From: Planctomycetota bacterium
GTDB lineage: Bacteria; Planctomycetota; UBA8742; UBA2392
DNA length: 64,000 nucleotides
NCBI GenBank assembly: GCA_019186845.1
Contig: JABARW010000030.1
Location: 16,045-80,044, forward strand
Direction of reading: 5' to 3'
Part shown: in pieces, positions 18,959 through 27,467 of the stretch
How the letters are laid out: the number at the start of each line of letters is the position of its first letter
Position numbering within the stretch: the first letter of the stretch is position 1
The notes under the pieces: generated by a model
Database searches by the model: none
What the model was told of the DNA's origin: nothing
What the model saw: only the letters and a program-made list of their open reading frames with translations
Program-made: the position numbers and the translations under genes

Positions 18959-19284
18959 GCCGCACCACGGGACAACTTCAGGGTTACCGCGCCGGCGAGC
19001 TGGACCTGCTTGGCGTGCTGGAAACCGCCATTGCCCAGAACCCCCGCCTGCTCAAGGGCGGACTGCCCAACCTCGCGTTTTTCAAGGCAGCCAACGAAGC
19101 GCTGCTGGAGCCGGACACCGCCGATGACGGGCGCGGCTTTCCCCAGGTGGAATTCTGGCTGGCGCTGGCGCGGGGCGCGGGCTTGCTGGCGGCCCGCGAA
19201 GGCCGCCTTGAGCCCACGGCAGCCGCCGACCGGTTCTTCGCGCAGCCCTTTGCTCAGCGCAGGGCGGCCTTGCGCGAGGCCTAG
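18955..19284 (+). CDS. XPB-partner-like protein, N-terminal fragment before an amber codon
   Basis: This 109-codon piece starts with the GTG that overlaps the preceding gene and ends with TAG at 19282-19284. It contains helices (LLGVLETAIAQNP, EFWLALARGAGLLAA, LEPTAAADRFF) of winged-helix type, ending QRRAALREA before the stop. The same frame then continues without further stops to 20673. The residues either side of the stop fit a continuous helix in which Trp (TGG) is expected, so a single G-to-A change would explain the break. Together the pieces make a 573-codon gene resembling the helicase-associated (Helicase_C_3-like) proteins that neighbour bacterial XPB. It may be a pseudogene, a readthrough gene or a sequence error. 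Confidence 0.65.
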   Translation: MSRTTGQLQGYRAGELDLLGVLETAIAQNPRLLKGGLPNLAFFKAANEALLEPDTADDGRGFPQVEFWLALARGAGLLAAREGRLEPTAAADRFFAQPFAQRRAALREA

Positions 19285-19332
19285 CTGACGTGCGCTGAAC
19301 TGAACGAACTTACGTTTGCCCCTGACCTGGAA

Positions 19333-20673
19333 TTGCCGGGGCTCAAGAAACTGCGCACCGTGGATGTCGTGAGCGACGTGCCGCCGCCGCAGCGCGTTCA
19401 GGACATGAGGCGCGGCGTCGTGCGCCTGTTGAGAGAAATCAGCGCAGAAACAGCCCTTTCCTCACTGCTGACTCTGGCCGAAGCCCGCCTGCGCGACGTG
19501 CTGATTGACCATTCAGATGACGCGAGCTGGCGCCATGTCTTTTATCGCGGCATCCGCGAGCGCGGAGCCGCCGAGGACCTCGAGCGGGCAGGTCGCTGGC
19601 GCCAGGTGGAGGGCGCGTTCATCCGTGTGCTGTGTGAGTTGCCCCTGAGCCGTCTGGGCTACGTGGCTTGGGACGGTTCACGGGCCACCCTGGAAGCGCT
19701 GGATGAGCCTGTAGCCGAAAGCGCGGCTGAAGTTGTGGTGCAGCCCAACTTCGAGGTCGTGGTGCTGGGGGAGGCGCCCGACACCGCCCAGGTGTGGCGC
19801 CTGGCCCGGTTCACCGAGCCCGTGCCCGGCCGCCGCGTGCGCAAGTACCAGCTTGAAAAGAAGCGCTTTGCCGAGGCGCTGGGCCGCGGCCAGAACGCGC
19901 AGGAACTGGTGGCGCTGCTGGCCTCCATGTCGCGCACGCCGCTGCCGCAGAACGTGAAGTTCTCCCTGGACGACTGGGGCCAGCTGACCGAGCGCATCCG
20001 CATCTGGCCCGACGCTCTGTTTGTCGAGGCCGAGGGCGTGGAGAATCTCTCCGACACCCTGCCCGCTGCGCTGGTCGAGAAGCTGGGCCTGGTGCCGCTT
20101 GGCGGCGGTCATCGCGCCTGCCCGGCACCTGACATCGCCGCCCTGCGGGCGCTCATGCCGGCGCGCCGTGCCCTGTTTGATTATTCGCGCGCACTGCCGC
20201 GCGTCATGCGTCCTGCGAGGGGGCTGGAGATTGAGGCGCCGCGCGAAACGCTGCATTTCCGCGCGCGCCAGGTGCTGGCGCTGCTGACCCGTCAGGAGGG
20301 GGCCGACCGCTATCTGCTGGACCCTGAAAGGGTCGCCAAGGCCGCGCCGGGTCTTGGCGCGCGGGAACTTCGCGGGCGCCTGGAAAGCGCCCTGACGGAG
20401 GAACTCTCGCCCCAGCTCGCGCTTGCGCTGCGCTCCTGGAGTGGCGAGTTCGGCAGCGTGTTCGTGGGTCAGGCTGAGTTGCTGTTGTGCGACGACCTCG
20501 ACCAGGCCAGGGCGCTCGCCCTGCAGCCCGAATTCAGCGCCTGGGTGGAGCGGCAGCTTTCCACCTCGGCGTTTCTGCTGCGGCCCGGGGCCGGCGAGCG
20601 CGTACGCGCCTTTCTCAAGCTCCTGGGGCCGGGCACAGTCAGGTCTTCCCTGACGGGGCGGGCCAAGCCATGA
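19333..20673 (+). CDS. XPB-partner-like protein, C-terminal part after the amber codon
   Basis: In the same frame as the preceding fragment, 446 codons remain open from a possible TTG at 19333. The frame resumes right after the stop with LTCAELNELTFAPDL, so 19333 is only a nominal start. The part contains VVVQPNFEVVVLGEAPD and RFTEPVPGRRVRKYQLEKKR, a pattern typical of the domain shared by bacterial helicase-associated proteins and the XPB N-terminal region. It also has winged-helix-like helices in the middle (FAEALGRGQNAQELVALLASM). Codon structure is well kept throughout, so any inactivation would be recent. The stop overlaps the ATG of the TPR lipoprotein gene. Confidence 0.7.
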   Translation: MPGLKKLRTVDVVSDVPPPQRVQDMRRGVVRLLREISAETALSSLLTLAEARLRDVLIDHSDDASWRHVFYRGIRERGAAEDLERAGRWRQVEGAFIRVLCELPLSRLGYVAWDGSRATLEALDEPVAESAAEVVVQPNFEVVVLGEAPDTAQVWRLARFTEPVPGRRVRKYQLEKKRFAEALGRGQNAQELVALLASMSRTPLPQNVKFSLDDWGQLTERIRIWPDALFVEAEGVENLSDTLPAALVEKLGLVPLGGGHRACPAPDIAALRALMPARRALFDYSRALPRVMRPARGLEIEAPRETLHFRARQVLALLTRQEGADRYLLDPERVAKAAPGLGARELRGRLESALTEELSPQLALALRSWSGEFGSVFVGQAELLLCDDLDQARALALQPEFSAWVERQLSTSAFLLRPGAGERVRAFLKLLGPGTVRSSLTGRAKP

Positions 20674-22091
20674 ACGCGACCTTGCGGCGCCTGGCCCTGA
20701 TCCTGCTCCTGCTGCCCGCCGGCTGTATCGTTCCCGGCGCACCGGACGAAAGCGACCTCAACGCCGTCGACGACAACGCCGTGGTGCTGGTGGATCGCAT
20801 CAAGGACAAGCCCACCGACCTCGAAGCTCACGCCGACCTTCTGCGCCTCCAAATCCAGCGCGGCGATGCCGAAGGCGCGCGCGGCACCGTGGAACATGCG
20901 ATGTTCCACAATCCCGGAGACTTCAGGGCGCCCCTGCTCGCCGCCCAGTTCTACCGCTGGCAACTGGACCTCATCACGGCCGAGAAGATGCTGCTGAAGT
21001 CCCGTGATCTTGCTCCCGCCGCCGTGGAGCCGCGAATTGCCCTGGCCGCGCTTTACAGCGAGTGCGCGCTTGAGGAGCAGGAACTGCAGCAGCGCCGCAT
21101 CGTGACCGAACTCGCCGAGGCCGCCTTCCGCGCCGAGTTCGAACTCGATTATGCCTACGCCCTTTCCCATGCGGGCAGGCCCGCAGAGGCTGCCCAGGCC
21201 GCCCGCCGCGTTGTGGATGCCGCGGGCGCGGGCAAGGCGCGGGCCCGAGCCTGGATTTTGCTGGCGCAACTGGCGCTGGACGCCGGAGACGAAGCAGCCT
21301 GCCTGACAGCGGCCCTGGAGGCGCGCAAGGCCGACATGCGCGAGCGCGGCCCGCTGCGCTTTCTGGCGCGGCTGGCGGGCGCGCTGCAGAGCCCGGAGCC
21401 CCTGCTGAAGTCCTTTGATGAGGCTTTGGCGACGCAGGAGGACCCGGAGGCCCGCTTTGCGGCGCTGTTCGGGGCCTGGACGGCCTGCACGAAGCTGGCC
21501 GTGGCCGCAGGCAGGGACCCCGACGGTCAGGACGCCCACGCCTACTGGGCCCGCCTTCGCGACCTCGATCCCGGCCAGGTGGACGCTCTTTCGCGGCGCT
21601 ACCAGGTGGTCAGCCTGTTGCCCACTTACACGGAAGAAACCAGCGCTGTGAAGCAGATGATCGAGGAGCAGCGCGTGGGCCTGCCGGCGAAGGTTCAGAG
21701 CCTTGACCGTCTCATGCTGCTATGGCGCGCCGAGGATTGCCTTCGACTTGGGGCCGCGCGTCCCAGCATTGCCGCCCTGCGCGCGCTGGAGAAGGCCGAA
21801 CCCGCCCTGCCGGGCCTGCGGCTGATGCTGGCCACGGCCCTGTTTGTCGCCCGCCAGGACGGCCCGTGCCGGGACCTCCTGGCTTCATTGCTGGCTGAAG
21901 CAAAGGCCGAGCCGGACGAACTCATGGCGTTGCAGTGGCAACTCGACCTGAGGGCGGGCAAGGCGCCGGAGCTAGCCCGCGCGCTGGAGGCCCGGGGCGA
22001 GCAGACCACACAGGCCGCCCTCTGGACGCTGGCTGTGGCGCGCTTGCACACCTATCGCCGCGGCGAGGGCAAGGCCGGAGGCGGCAAGTAG
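20670..22091 (+). CDS. TPR-like lipoprotein ending the XPB gene chain
   Basis: The ATG at 20670 overlaps the previous stop (ATGA). The 473-residue product begins MNATLRRLALILLLLPAGC, a lipoprotein signal with lipobox Cys at residue 19. The remainder is made of TPR-like helical pairs (LEAHADLLRLQIQRGDAEGA, FELDYAYALSHAGRPAEAA, RARAWILLAQLALDAGDEA). It converges on yraN with a 1-bp gap. A membrane-anchored lipoprotein is an odd companion for a DNA helicase; the overlap shows shared expression rather than shared function. Confidence 0.78.
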   Translation: MNATLRRLALILLLLPAGCIVPGAPDESDLNAVDDNAVVLVDRIKDKPTDLEAHADLLRLQIQRGDAEGARGTVEHAMFHNPGDFRAPLLAAQFYRWQLDLITAEKMLLKSRDLAPAAVEPRIALAALYSECALEEQELQQRRIVTELAEAAFRAEFELDYAYALSHAGRPAEAAQAARRVVDAAGAGKARARAWILLAQLALDAGDEAACLTAALEARKADMRERGPLRFLARLAGALQSPEPLLKSFDEALATQEDPEARFAALFGAWTACTKLAVAAGRDPDGQDAHAYWARLRDLDPGQVDALSRRYQVVSLLPTYTEETSAVKQMIEEQRVGLPAKVQSLDRLMLLWRAEDCLRLGAARPSIAALRALEKAEPALPGLRLMLATALFVARQDGPCRDLLASLLAEAKAEPDELMALQWQLDLRAGKAPELARALEARGEQTTQAALWTLAVARLHTYRRGEGKAGGGK

Positions 22092-22092
22092 C

Positions 22093-22488
22093 CTACTTGA
22101 AAGCCCCTTCAAAGCGTTCGGCCCGCACGGGCTCGTGCTGCTCATTGAGCCACACGCCCACGATGTCAAAGCGCAGGGGGCCATGCATCTGGTGGCGAGG
22201 CAGGAGGCGCCTGGCCGTCTTGACCACCTGGCGTTGTTTGCGGCGATTCACGGCTTCGCGTGGTGCGACGAGGCCTCCTTCCTGGCGGGCGCGGACCTCG
22301 ACCACGACGATGCCGTCAAAGCCCTTCTGACGTCCGACGAGGTCGATCTCGCCCCTTTCATCGCTGAGATTGCGCATGAGCAGGGTAAAGCCCTGCCGGC
22401 GCAGGAACTCGAGGGCGAAGTCCTCGGCCAGGTCGCCCCGGGCGCGGGTGGCGGACGCGCCGCGCCGCAAGGGGCGGAGGCGGGCCAT
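22093..22488 (-). CDS. yraN: YraN/UPF0102 family nuclease-fold protein
   Basis: From the ATG at 22488 the protein has 131 residues, the usual length. The family core is present: LAEDFALEFLRRQGF, RNLSDERGEIDLVG with the conserved GEIDLV acidic motif, and VVVEVRAR, which form the PD-(D/E)XK-like restriction-endonuclease fold. The family is often found near rplS-trmD and has been linked to DNA processing, without a settled function. Here it lies downstream of rplS but beyond a strong terminator, so it needs its own promoter or readthrough. Confidence 0.9.
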   Translation of the reverse strand: MARLRPLRRGASATRARGDLAEDFALEFLRRQGFTLLMRNLSDERGEIDLVGRQKGFDGIVVVEVRARQEGGLVAPREAVNRRKQRQVVKTARRLLPRHQMHGPLRFDIVGVWLNEQHEPVRAERFEGAFK

Positions 22489-22579
22489 GACTTCATCCCA
22501 GACGGACTCGATCAGTTCGAGCAGAAACACGGCGGCATTATCGCCCGTCCCCGCCTGATTTCCACAGAGCGAACCAACG

Positions 22580-22606
22580 AAAAGGCCCGCCGCAAGGCGG
22601 CGGGCC
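22580..22606 (-). terminator. Intrinsic terminator after rplS
   Basis: GGCCCGCCG (22584-22592) pairs with CGGCGGGCC (22598-22606), and on the minus strand the stem is followed by TTTTCGTTGG. It ends the long leftward ribosomal-protein block just after rplS and before yraN. Confidence 0.88.
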
Positions 22607-22624
22607 CGGGGTACAAGGGCGAAA

Positions 22625-23176
22625 CTACTTCTTGGCTTCGCCGACGCCGGCCTTAGCGGCAGCCTTGGCGGCAGCTTCTGCCTTGGCCTTGGCCTTGGCT
22701 TCGCGCTTGGCGCGTGAAGCCTGGGCCTGCTTCTCCTTCGCGGCGGCCTCTTCCTTGGCGACCTGCTCGGCCTCTTCGGCCGTGAGCTTCTTGACGCGCG
22801 ATTCGTCCACCTTGCCGAGGTGCTCGGCGTTGAGCTTTTCCTCGACGCGCTGGGCCTTGCCCACGCGCTTGCGCAGGTAGAAGAGCTTGGCGCGGCGGAC
22901 CTTGCCCGCGCGCTTGACCTCAATGCTCACGACATTGGGGCTGTGAAGGGGGAACGTGCGCTCGACGCCCTCGCCGTCCACGATGCGGCGCACGGCGAAA
23001 GTCTCGCGCAGGCCGCCGCCCCGGCGGGACACAACGATGCCGCTGAAAAGCTGAATGCGCTCCTTGTCACCTTCCTTGATGCGCACACCGACATCGACCG
23101 TGTCGCCGACGTTGAACTGCGGCAGGCTGGTCTTCTTGATTTCTCTGGCTTCAAAAGGCTTGGCAAAGCTGCTCAT
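22625..23176 (-). CDS. rplS: 50S ribosomal protein L19
   Basis: The first 120 residues are a normal L19 ([48 protein letters not shown]), a protein at the 30S-50S interface. The 183-residue total exceeds the usual 115-120 because of a C-terminal tail of Lys/Ala/Glu repeats ([20 protein letters not shown]). L19 normally follows trmD, as here. It is the last gene before a strong terminator. Confidence 0.97.
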   Translation of the reverse strand: MSSFAKPFEAREIKKTSLPQFNVGDTVDVGVRIKEGDKERIQLFSGIVVSRRGGGLRETFAVRRIVDGEGVERTFPLHSPNVVSIEVKRAGKVRRAKLFYLRKRVGKAQRVEEKLNAEHLGKVDESRVKKLTAEEAEQVAKEEAAAKEKQAQASRAKREAKAKAKAEAAAKAAAKAGVGEAKK

Positions 23177-23248
23177 GGTTTTACTCGCTTCAGGCCCCCA
23201 AGGGGCGGTTCTTGATCATCTCTGCTGCACGTCGCCGCAACTCCGGAC

Positions 23249-23938
23249 TCAAGGTTGCAGCAGGTCCGGACGGCGCTGCTGCGTTCTCTTCAGCGCCTGC
23301 TCGTGGCGCCACTTCGCTATCTCCGCGTGGTGCCCACCCAACAACACCTCCGGCACCTTCATGCCCTCGAACTCGGAGGGGCGCGTGTACTGCGGATACT
23401 CCAGGCGCCGCCCTTCAAACGCGGGCCCAAAACTCTCTTCCAGGGTGCTGGCATCATCGCCAAGCACGCCGGGCAGCAGCCGCACCACCGCATCAACAAT
23501 CACCAGCGCCGCCAGCTCACCGCCCGAGAGAACGAAATCCCCGATGCTGATCTCGTCCCACGCAAAGCCCTCCCGGATGCGCTCGTCAAAACCCTCGTAG
23601 CGCCCGCACAGCATCAAAAGGCGCGGCTTGAGAGCCAGTTCCCGCGCGACGCCCTGGTTGAACACCCGACCTTGCGGGGTCAGCAGCACCAGGTGAGCCG
23701 GCGGGCCCTGCCCCTGCACATCCCGTACGGCCTTAAACAGCGGCTCGCACTTGAGCACCATGCCCGGCCCGCCTCCGTACGGACGGTCGTCCACACTCTG
23801 GTGCACGCCCGTGGCGTAGTCGCGGAAGTTCGTGACGCGGTACTCGGCTGCGCCCCGCTCCGCGGCGATGCGTGGGATGCTCTCGGACAGGCAGGCATGC
23901 ACCATCGCCGGAAACAGGGTAAGGATGTCAAAGCGCAT
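23249..23938 (-). CDS. trmD: tRNA (guanine-N1-)-methyltransferase TrmD
   Basis: The 229-residue enzyme methylates G37 next to the anticodon in tRNAs reading Leu, Pro and Arg codons, using S-adenosylmethionine and preventing frameshifts. It starts [12 protein letters not shown] and shows the trefoil-knot SAM-binding region ([15 protein letters not shown], then [14 protein letters not shown]) and catalytic [21 protein letters not shown] (split here as [12 protein letters not shown] and RPYGGGPGM). It stands between rplQ and rplS rather than in the usual rpsP-rimM-trmD-rplS order. Confidence 0.97.
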   Translation of the reverse strand: MRFDILTLFPAMVHACLSESIPRIAAERGAAEYRVTNFRDYATGVHQSVDDRPYGGGPGMVLKCEPLFKAVRDVQGQGPPAHLVLLTPQGRVFNQGVARELALKPRLLMLCGRYEGFDERIREGFAWDEISIGDFVLSGGELAALVIVDAVVRLLPGVLGDDASTLEESFGPAFEGRRLEYPQYTRPSEFEGMKVPEVLLGGHHAEIAKWRHEQALKRTQQRRPDLLQP

Positions 23939-24013
23939 ACGCGCGCCTCGCTTCCGGCGGTTCGCTGATCGCGCCTTGCTTTTCGCGAGCAGCGATCCGC
24001 AAGCCGCAAGCCG

Positions 24014-24520
24014 CTACTTCTTCTCTTCGACCTTCGTCCACTTCGACTCCACCAGCTCAAAGATGCAGCGGCTGGCATTGTCGCCCACGCGCTTGCGGGC
24101 CAGCTTGATGATGCGCGTGTAACCCCCGTTGCGATCCTTGTTGCGCGGGCCGATGTCCTTGATCAGTTTCTGCAGCGTGGTGTGGCCGACCACCTTCTGC
24201 TTGGTGACCTTCTCCTTGCCGTCATCGACGGTTTCAGTGGTCACCAGCGGGTTTTCCAGCTCGCGGTCGCCGATGAGCTGGGCGGCCTTGCGCAGCAGGT
24301 TGAGGCGCTTGACCTTGTTCTTGTCCGTATCCTCGGGCGTCTGAGACGCCACCTTGCCCAGGTGGATGACCTTGTCGGCCAGTGGCTTGAACTGCTTGGC
24401 CTTCTCGATTGTCGTCACAATGCGCTCATGGTCCAGGAGCGCCTTGACCATGTTCTTGCCCATGGCATGGCGGTGAGAGGGGCTGACGCCCAGCTTGCGG
24501 CCACGTTTGCGGTGTCTCAT
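24014..24520 (-). CDS. rplQ: 50S ribosomal protein L17
   Basis: The protein starts MRHRKRGRKLGVSPSHRHAM, the conserved L17 N-terminus that lines the exit-tunnel side of the large subunit. At 168 residues it is longer than the E. coli protein (127). The extra length comes from insertions around residues 60-115, including PLVTTETVDDGKEKVTKQKV, before the conserved GGYTRIIKLARKRVGDNA. It follows rpoA as in most bacteria. Confidence 0.96.
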   Translation of the reverse strand: MRHRKRGRKLGVSPSHRHAMGKNMVKALLDHERIVTTIEKAKQFKPLADKVIHLGKVASQTPEDTDKNKVKRLNLLRKAAQLIGDRELENPLVTTETVDDGKEKVTKQKVVGHTTLQKLIKDIGPRNKDRNGGYTRIIKLARKRVGDNASRCIFELVESKWTKVEEKK

Positions 24521-24612
24521 GTTTCGTCCTTCATTTTCCGGCCGCCTGTTGCGCGTGCCGCTTGTCTGCTGCCAGTGGGGTCCTGCTTGCGCGAGGCCCC
24601 CGGTTCTCAGGT

Positions 24613-25665
24613 TCAGGCGTTGGCGCCGACTTCCTGCGCTGCGCCCTCGCCGCGCGTGGGAAGCTCGATGCCCATTTCGGCGAGGTTCATGCCGAACGCC
24701 AGGCCCATGTCCTCGATCTTCTTCTTGATTTCCTTGAGCGTCGTCTTGCCCAGGTTGCGGATCTCAAGCAGGTCGTCTTCCTTGCGGGCCACGAGGTCCG
24801 CAATGGTGTGAATGCGCTCGGCGCGCATGCAGTTGTTGGCGCGCACGTTGAGGTCGAGCTCGGTGATGGGACGCATCAGCTTCATGCGCAGCTTCTCCAC
24901 CTCGTCGCTCTTCTTGCCGGCTTCGCCCACCTTCGCGCCCTCGGCCAGGAACTGGTCCTTGAGCTCGTAGTACTGCACAAAGGGGTTGAGGTGCTTGCGC
25001 ATGATCTTGGCGGCTTCCACCAGCGCAAACTCCGGGTCCTTGGTGCCGTCCGTCCAGATTTCGATGATCAGACGGTCGTAGTTCGTCAGCTTGCCGACGC
25101 GGGTGTACTCCGTCTTGAAGCGCACGCGCGTGACGGGGCTGAACGCTGCGTCGAGGTGGATCAGGCCCAGTTCCTGCTGCCCCTGGCTGAGTTCTTCGGC
25201 CGTCACGTAGCCGCGGCCGCGCTGAACCGTCAGCTCCATCTCAAAGGCGCGATCTTCGGCGAGGTGACACAGCACCAGCTCGGGATTCAGGATTTCCAGC
25301 TCAGGGTCTTCCTTGAAGTCCGCCGCGGTGATGGCGCCCTTCTTCCGGGCGCTGAGCGTGAGGACCTTGGGGCCGTCCACGTTGAGCCGCACGCGCAGCT
25401 TCTTGATGGCCAGAATGATGAGGGGAACGTCTTCCACGATGCCCTTGGGGCTCTCGAATTCGTGGCTGACACCCTTGATGCGGACCGACGTGACCGCCGT
25501 GCCTTCAAGGCTCGAAAGCAGAATGCGGCGAAGACTGTTGCCGATGGTGGTGCCAAAGCCGCGCTCGAAAGGCTCGACCTCGAACTTCGCGTAACGCTCG
25601 TTCTGGGATTCCTTGTCGCAGATAAGACGGTTGGGGAGCTCCAGCCCACGCCAGCGGATTCTCAT
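24613..25665 (-). CDS. rpoA: RNA polymerase alpha subunit
   Basis: I use the ATG at 25665 (350 residues), preceded by GGGAGA, rather than a more upstream frame extension. The N-terminal assembly domain contains FEVEPFERGFGTTIGNSLRR, and the C-terminal DNA-contacting domain contains ELDLNVRANNCMRAERIHTI and LLEIRNLGKTTLKEIKKKI. It dimerises to nucleate the polymerase and its C-terminal domain touches UP elements and activators. It follows rpsK directly; rpsD, normally between them, is missing. Confidence 0.98.
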   Translation of the reverse strand: MRIRWRGLELPNRLICDKESQNERYAKFEVEPFERGFGTTIGNSLRRILLSSLEGTAVTSVRIKGVSHEFESPKGIVEDVPLIILAIKKLRVRLNVDGPKVLTLSARKKGAITAADFKEDPELEILNPELVLCHLAEDRAFEMELTVQRGRGYVTAEELSQGQQELGLIHLDAAFSPVTRVRFKTEYTRVGKLTNYDRLIIEIWTDGTKDPEFALVEAAKIMRKHLNPFVQYYELKDQFLAEGAKVGEAGKKSDEVEKLRMKLMRPITELDLNVRANNCMRAERIHTIADLVARKEDDLLEIRNLGKTTLKEIKKKIEDMGLAFGMNLAEMGIELPTRGEGAAQEVGANA

Positions 25666-25800
25666 TCGTATTCTCCCAGGCTCTAGCTTTGCGCGGCGAT
25701 CTCGGCGGGGATGTCCGCCCATCTGGTTGCCGGCAAAGGTTCCCTCTCGATGTTGAGTCTTTGACCCGTGAAGTCCGTGCCCTGCAGCCCATGCACCGTG

Positions 25801-26292
25801 CTAGACGCGACGGCGCTTCTTGGGCCGGCAGCCGTTGTGCGGCAAAGGCGTGACGTCCTCGACGCTCTTGACTTCGATGCCGCTGGACTGAAGGCCGCGG
25901 CAGGCCGAGTCACGGCCCGCACCGGGACCCTGGACGCGGCACTCCACCTCGCGCACACCCATTTTCTTGGCCTTGTCGGCGACGTTTTCGCCGGCGCGCT
26001 GCGCGGCAAAGGGAGTGCCCTTGCGCGAGCCCTTGAAGCCCATCGAACCGGCACTGTCCCAGCACAGAGTGTCGCCGTTGAGGTCGGTGATGGTGATGAT
26101 GGTGTTGTTGAAAGTGCTCTTGATGTGCGCAATGGCGCGGGGGACGTTGCGCTTGGCCTTCTTGACCTTGACCTTGGGCTCCTTGCCGCCCTCTTTGCCC
26201 GCCCCCGCGTCTTTGGCGCCGGCCGCTTCCTTGGCCGGTGCTTCCTTTACTGCTGCGGCAGCAGCCGCAGGCTTCTGTTCTTCCTTCGCCAT
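25801..26292 (-). CDS. rpsK: 30S ribosomal protein S11 with N-terminal extension
   Basis: The S11 core begins near residue 48 with [20 protein letters not shown] and ends [10 protein letters not shown], the platform protein near the mRNA exit. It is preceded by an Ala/Lys/Glu/Gly-rich tail of about 45 residues ([20 protein letters not shown] onward), making 163 residues against the usual 125-130. The start is the ATG at 26292 after a GGAAAGAGAGA ribosome-binding region. Confidence 0.97.
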   Translation of the reverse strand: MAKEEQKPAAAAAAVKEAPAKEAAGAKDAGAGKEGGKEPKVKVKKAKRNVPRAIAHIKSTFNNTIITITDLNGDTLCWDSAGSMGFKGSRKGTPFAAQRAGENVADKAKKMGVREVECRVQGPGAGRDSACRGLQSSGIEVKSVEDVTPLPHNGCRPKKRRRV

Positions 26293-26412
26293 TTCTCTCT
26301 TTCCTTCCGGATCTCCCCAGCCTGGGCTGGTCCCCGGGACAGTTGCACGCCAAGGCGTGCGTTGCAGCGGCAACGGGGCCCCTTGCCGTGGCAGGGGGCC
26401 CTGCGTCGAAGC

Positions 26413-26793
26413 TTACTTCTTGGTCGCGAGCTTCTTGCCCGCGATGGTCTTTCTGGGGCCCTTGCGCGTGCGCGAGTTGGTGCGGGTGCGCTGGCCGCGA
26501 ACCGGCAGGTTCGCGCGGTGGCGCAGGCCGCGGTAGCACTTGATGTCGCGCAGGCGGTTGATGTTCTGGGTCCGCTGGCGGCGCAGGTTACCTTCTACGA
26601 CGAAGTTCTTTTCAATGAAGGCCGCGATACGGGTCAGCTCTTCGTCCGTCAGGGTCTTGCTCTGGCGCGAAGGATCCAGGCTCAGGCCTTCGCAGATCTT
26701 GCGGGCCACGCTCGGACCTACGCCGTAGATGTAACGGAAGGCGTAAGGAAGCTGCTTGTTCGGCGGAACGTCTACACCCAGAATACGCGGCAT
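26413..26793 (-). CDS. rpsM: 30S ribosomal protein S13
   Basis: The 126-residue protein starts MPRILGVDVPPNKQLPYAFR and contains the helix-hairpin-helix-like GVGPSVARKIC segment, then the basic C-terminal tail RGQRTRTNSRTRKGPRKTIA that reaches toward P-site tRNA. S13 lies in the head of the small subunit and bridges to the 50S. Gene order rpmJ-rpsM-rpsK is standard. Confidence 0.98.
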   Translation of the reverse strand: MPRILGVDVPPNKQLPYAFRYIYGVGPSVARKICEGLSLDPSRQSKTLTDEELTRIAAFIEKNFVVEGNLRRQRTQNINRLRDIKCYRGLRHRANLPVRGQRTRTNSRTRKGPRKTIAGKKLATKK

Positions 26794-26847
26794 TGCTTGC
26801 TCCGTGATTCGCGCCCTGCGGCGCGCATTGGTCCACTGTTTCGAAGA

Positions 26848-26964
26848 TTAACCCTGGCGCTGCTTGTGGCGCGGGTCCTTGCTGCAGATCACGCGCACGA
26901 CGCCCTTGCGCCGGATGACCTTGCAACCTTCACAGATGCGTTTGACCGAGGCTTTGACTTTCAT
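26848..26964 (-). CDS. rpmJ: 50S ribosomal protein L36
   Basis: This 38-codon gene reads [20 protein letters not shown], then [18 protein letters not shown]. It is the zinc-binding type, with ligands C11, C14, C27 and H32. L36 is the smallest large-subunit protein and stabilises 23S rRNA folding. It lies between infA and rpsM as usual. Confidence 0.97.
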   Translation of the reverse strand: MKVKASVKRICEGCKVIRRKGVVRVICSKDPRHKQRQG

Positions 26965-27014
26965 GTTTAACTCGCTTCTCGCGCGGGCTGGCCGCGCCTG
27001 CTTCGTCCTGAAAA

Positions 27015-27230
27015 CTAGTTGCGGTAGATGATGCGGCCGCGGTCAAGGTCGTAGGGACTCAGCTCGATGGTGACCTTGTCGCCGGGGAGAATGCGGATGT
27101 AATGCATGCGCATCTTCCCCGACACCGTGCAGAGCACCTGCTGCTTGTTCTCCAGTTCCACCCTGAACATGGCGTTGGGCAAGGCTTCCACCACTGTAGC
27201 CTCCACCCGGATCGCCGCTTCCTTGGCCAT
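27015..27230 (-). CDS. infA: Translation initiation factor IF-1
   Basis: The ATG at 27230 gives a 71-residue protein, the normal size, although the frame is open further upstream. It is one S1/OB-fold domain ([40 protein letters not shown]) that occupies the ribosomal A site during initiation. It is separated from map by 237 bp holding a terminator and a palindrome, so it may start a new transcription unit. Confidence 0.97.
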   Translation of the reverse strand: MAKEAAIRVEATVVEALPNAMFRVELENKQQVLCTVSGKMRMHYIRILPGDKVTIELSPYDLDRGRIIYRN

Positions 27231-27294
27231 AATGCTCCACACCTTGCCGGTTCTGCTGAAAGCCGCCCCAGGCGGGCTCTCCGCGTGCAAAGCT

Positions 27295-27309
27295 CGCCTG
27301 ATTCAGGCG
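27295..27309. promoter_or_regulatory. 15-bp palindrome upstream of infA
   Basis: CGCCTGA-T-TCAGGCG is a perfect 7+7 palindrome about 65 bp before the infA start and downstream of the map terminator. It could be an operator; no adjacent regulator supports a specific binder. Confidence 0.3.
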
Positions 27310-27331
27310 TTGAGCAGTTTCTTGCGCGCGC

Positions 27332-27364
27332 AAAACAACACGCCTCCGCTTTGCGGAAACGTGT
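27332..27364 (-). terminator. Intrinsic terminator between map and infA
   Basis: On the minus strand ACACGTTTCCGC pairs with GCGGAGGCGTGT (two G-U pairs) around an AAA loop, followed by TGTTTTG. It should end the secY-adk-map transcript before infA. Confidence 0.7.
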
Positions 27365-27467
27365 GGGGCGAGAAGGCTAGCAATGGAGGCAAGGACTCGC
27401 AAGGTCAAGCAACAAAAAACTGCTTTCTCCTTGCCTGCGGCCCCGCACGGGTTCCGCGCCAAGAGCC

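Noticed and set aside
25666-25800. Search for rpsD between rpsK and rpoA
   Set aside because: The 135-bp spacer is far too short for S4 and holds no S4 motif.
27380-27425. TTGACC on the minus strand as an infA promoter
   Set aside because: No -10 box lies at acceptable spacing, and it precedes the terminator hairpin.
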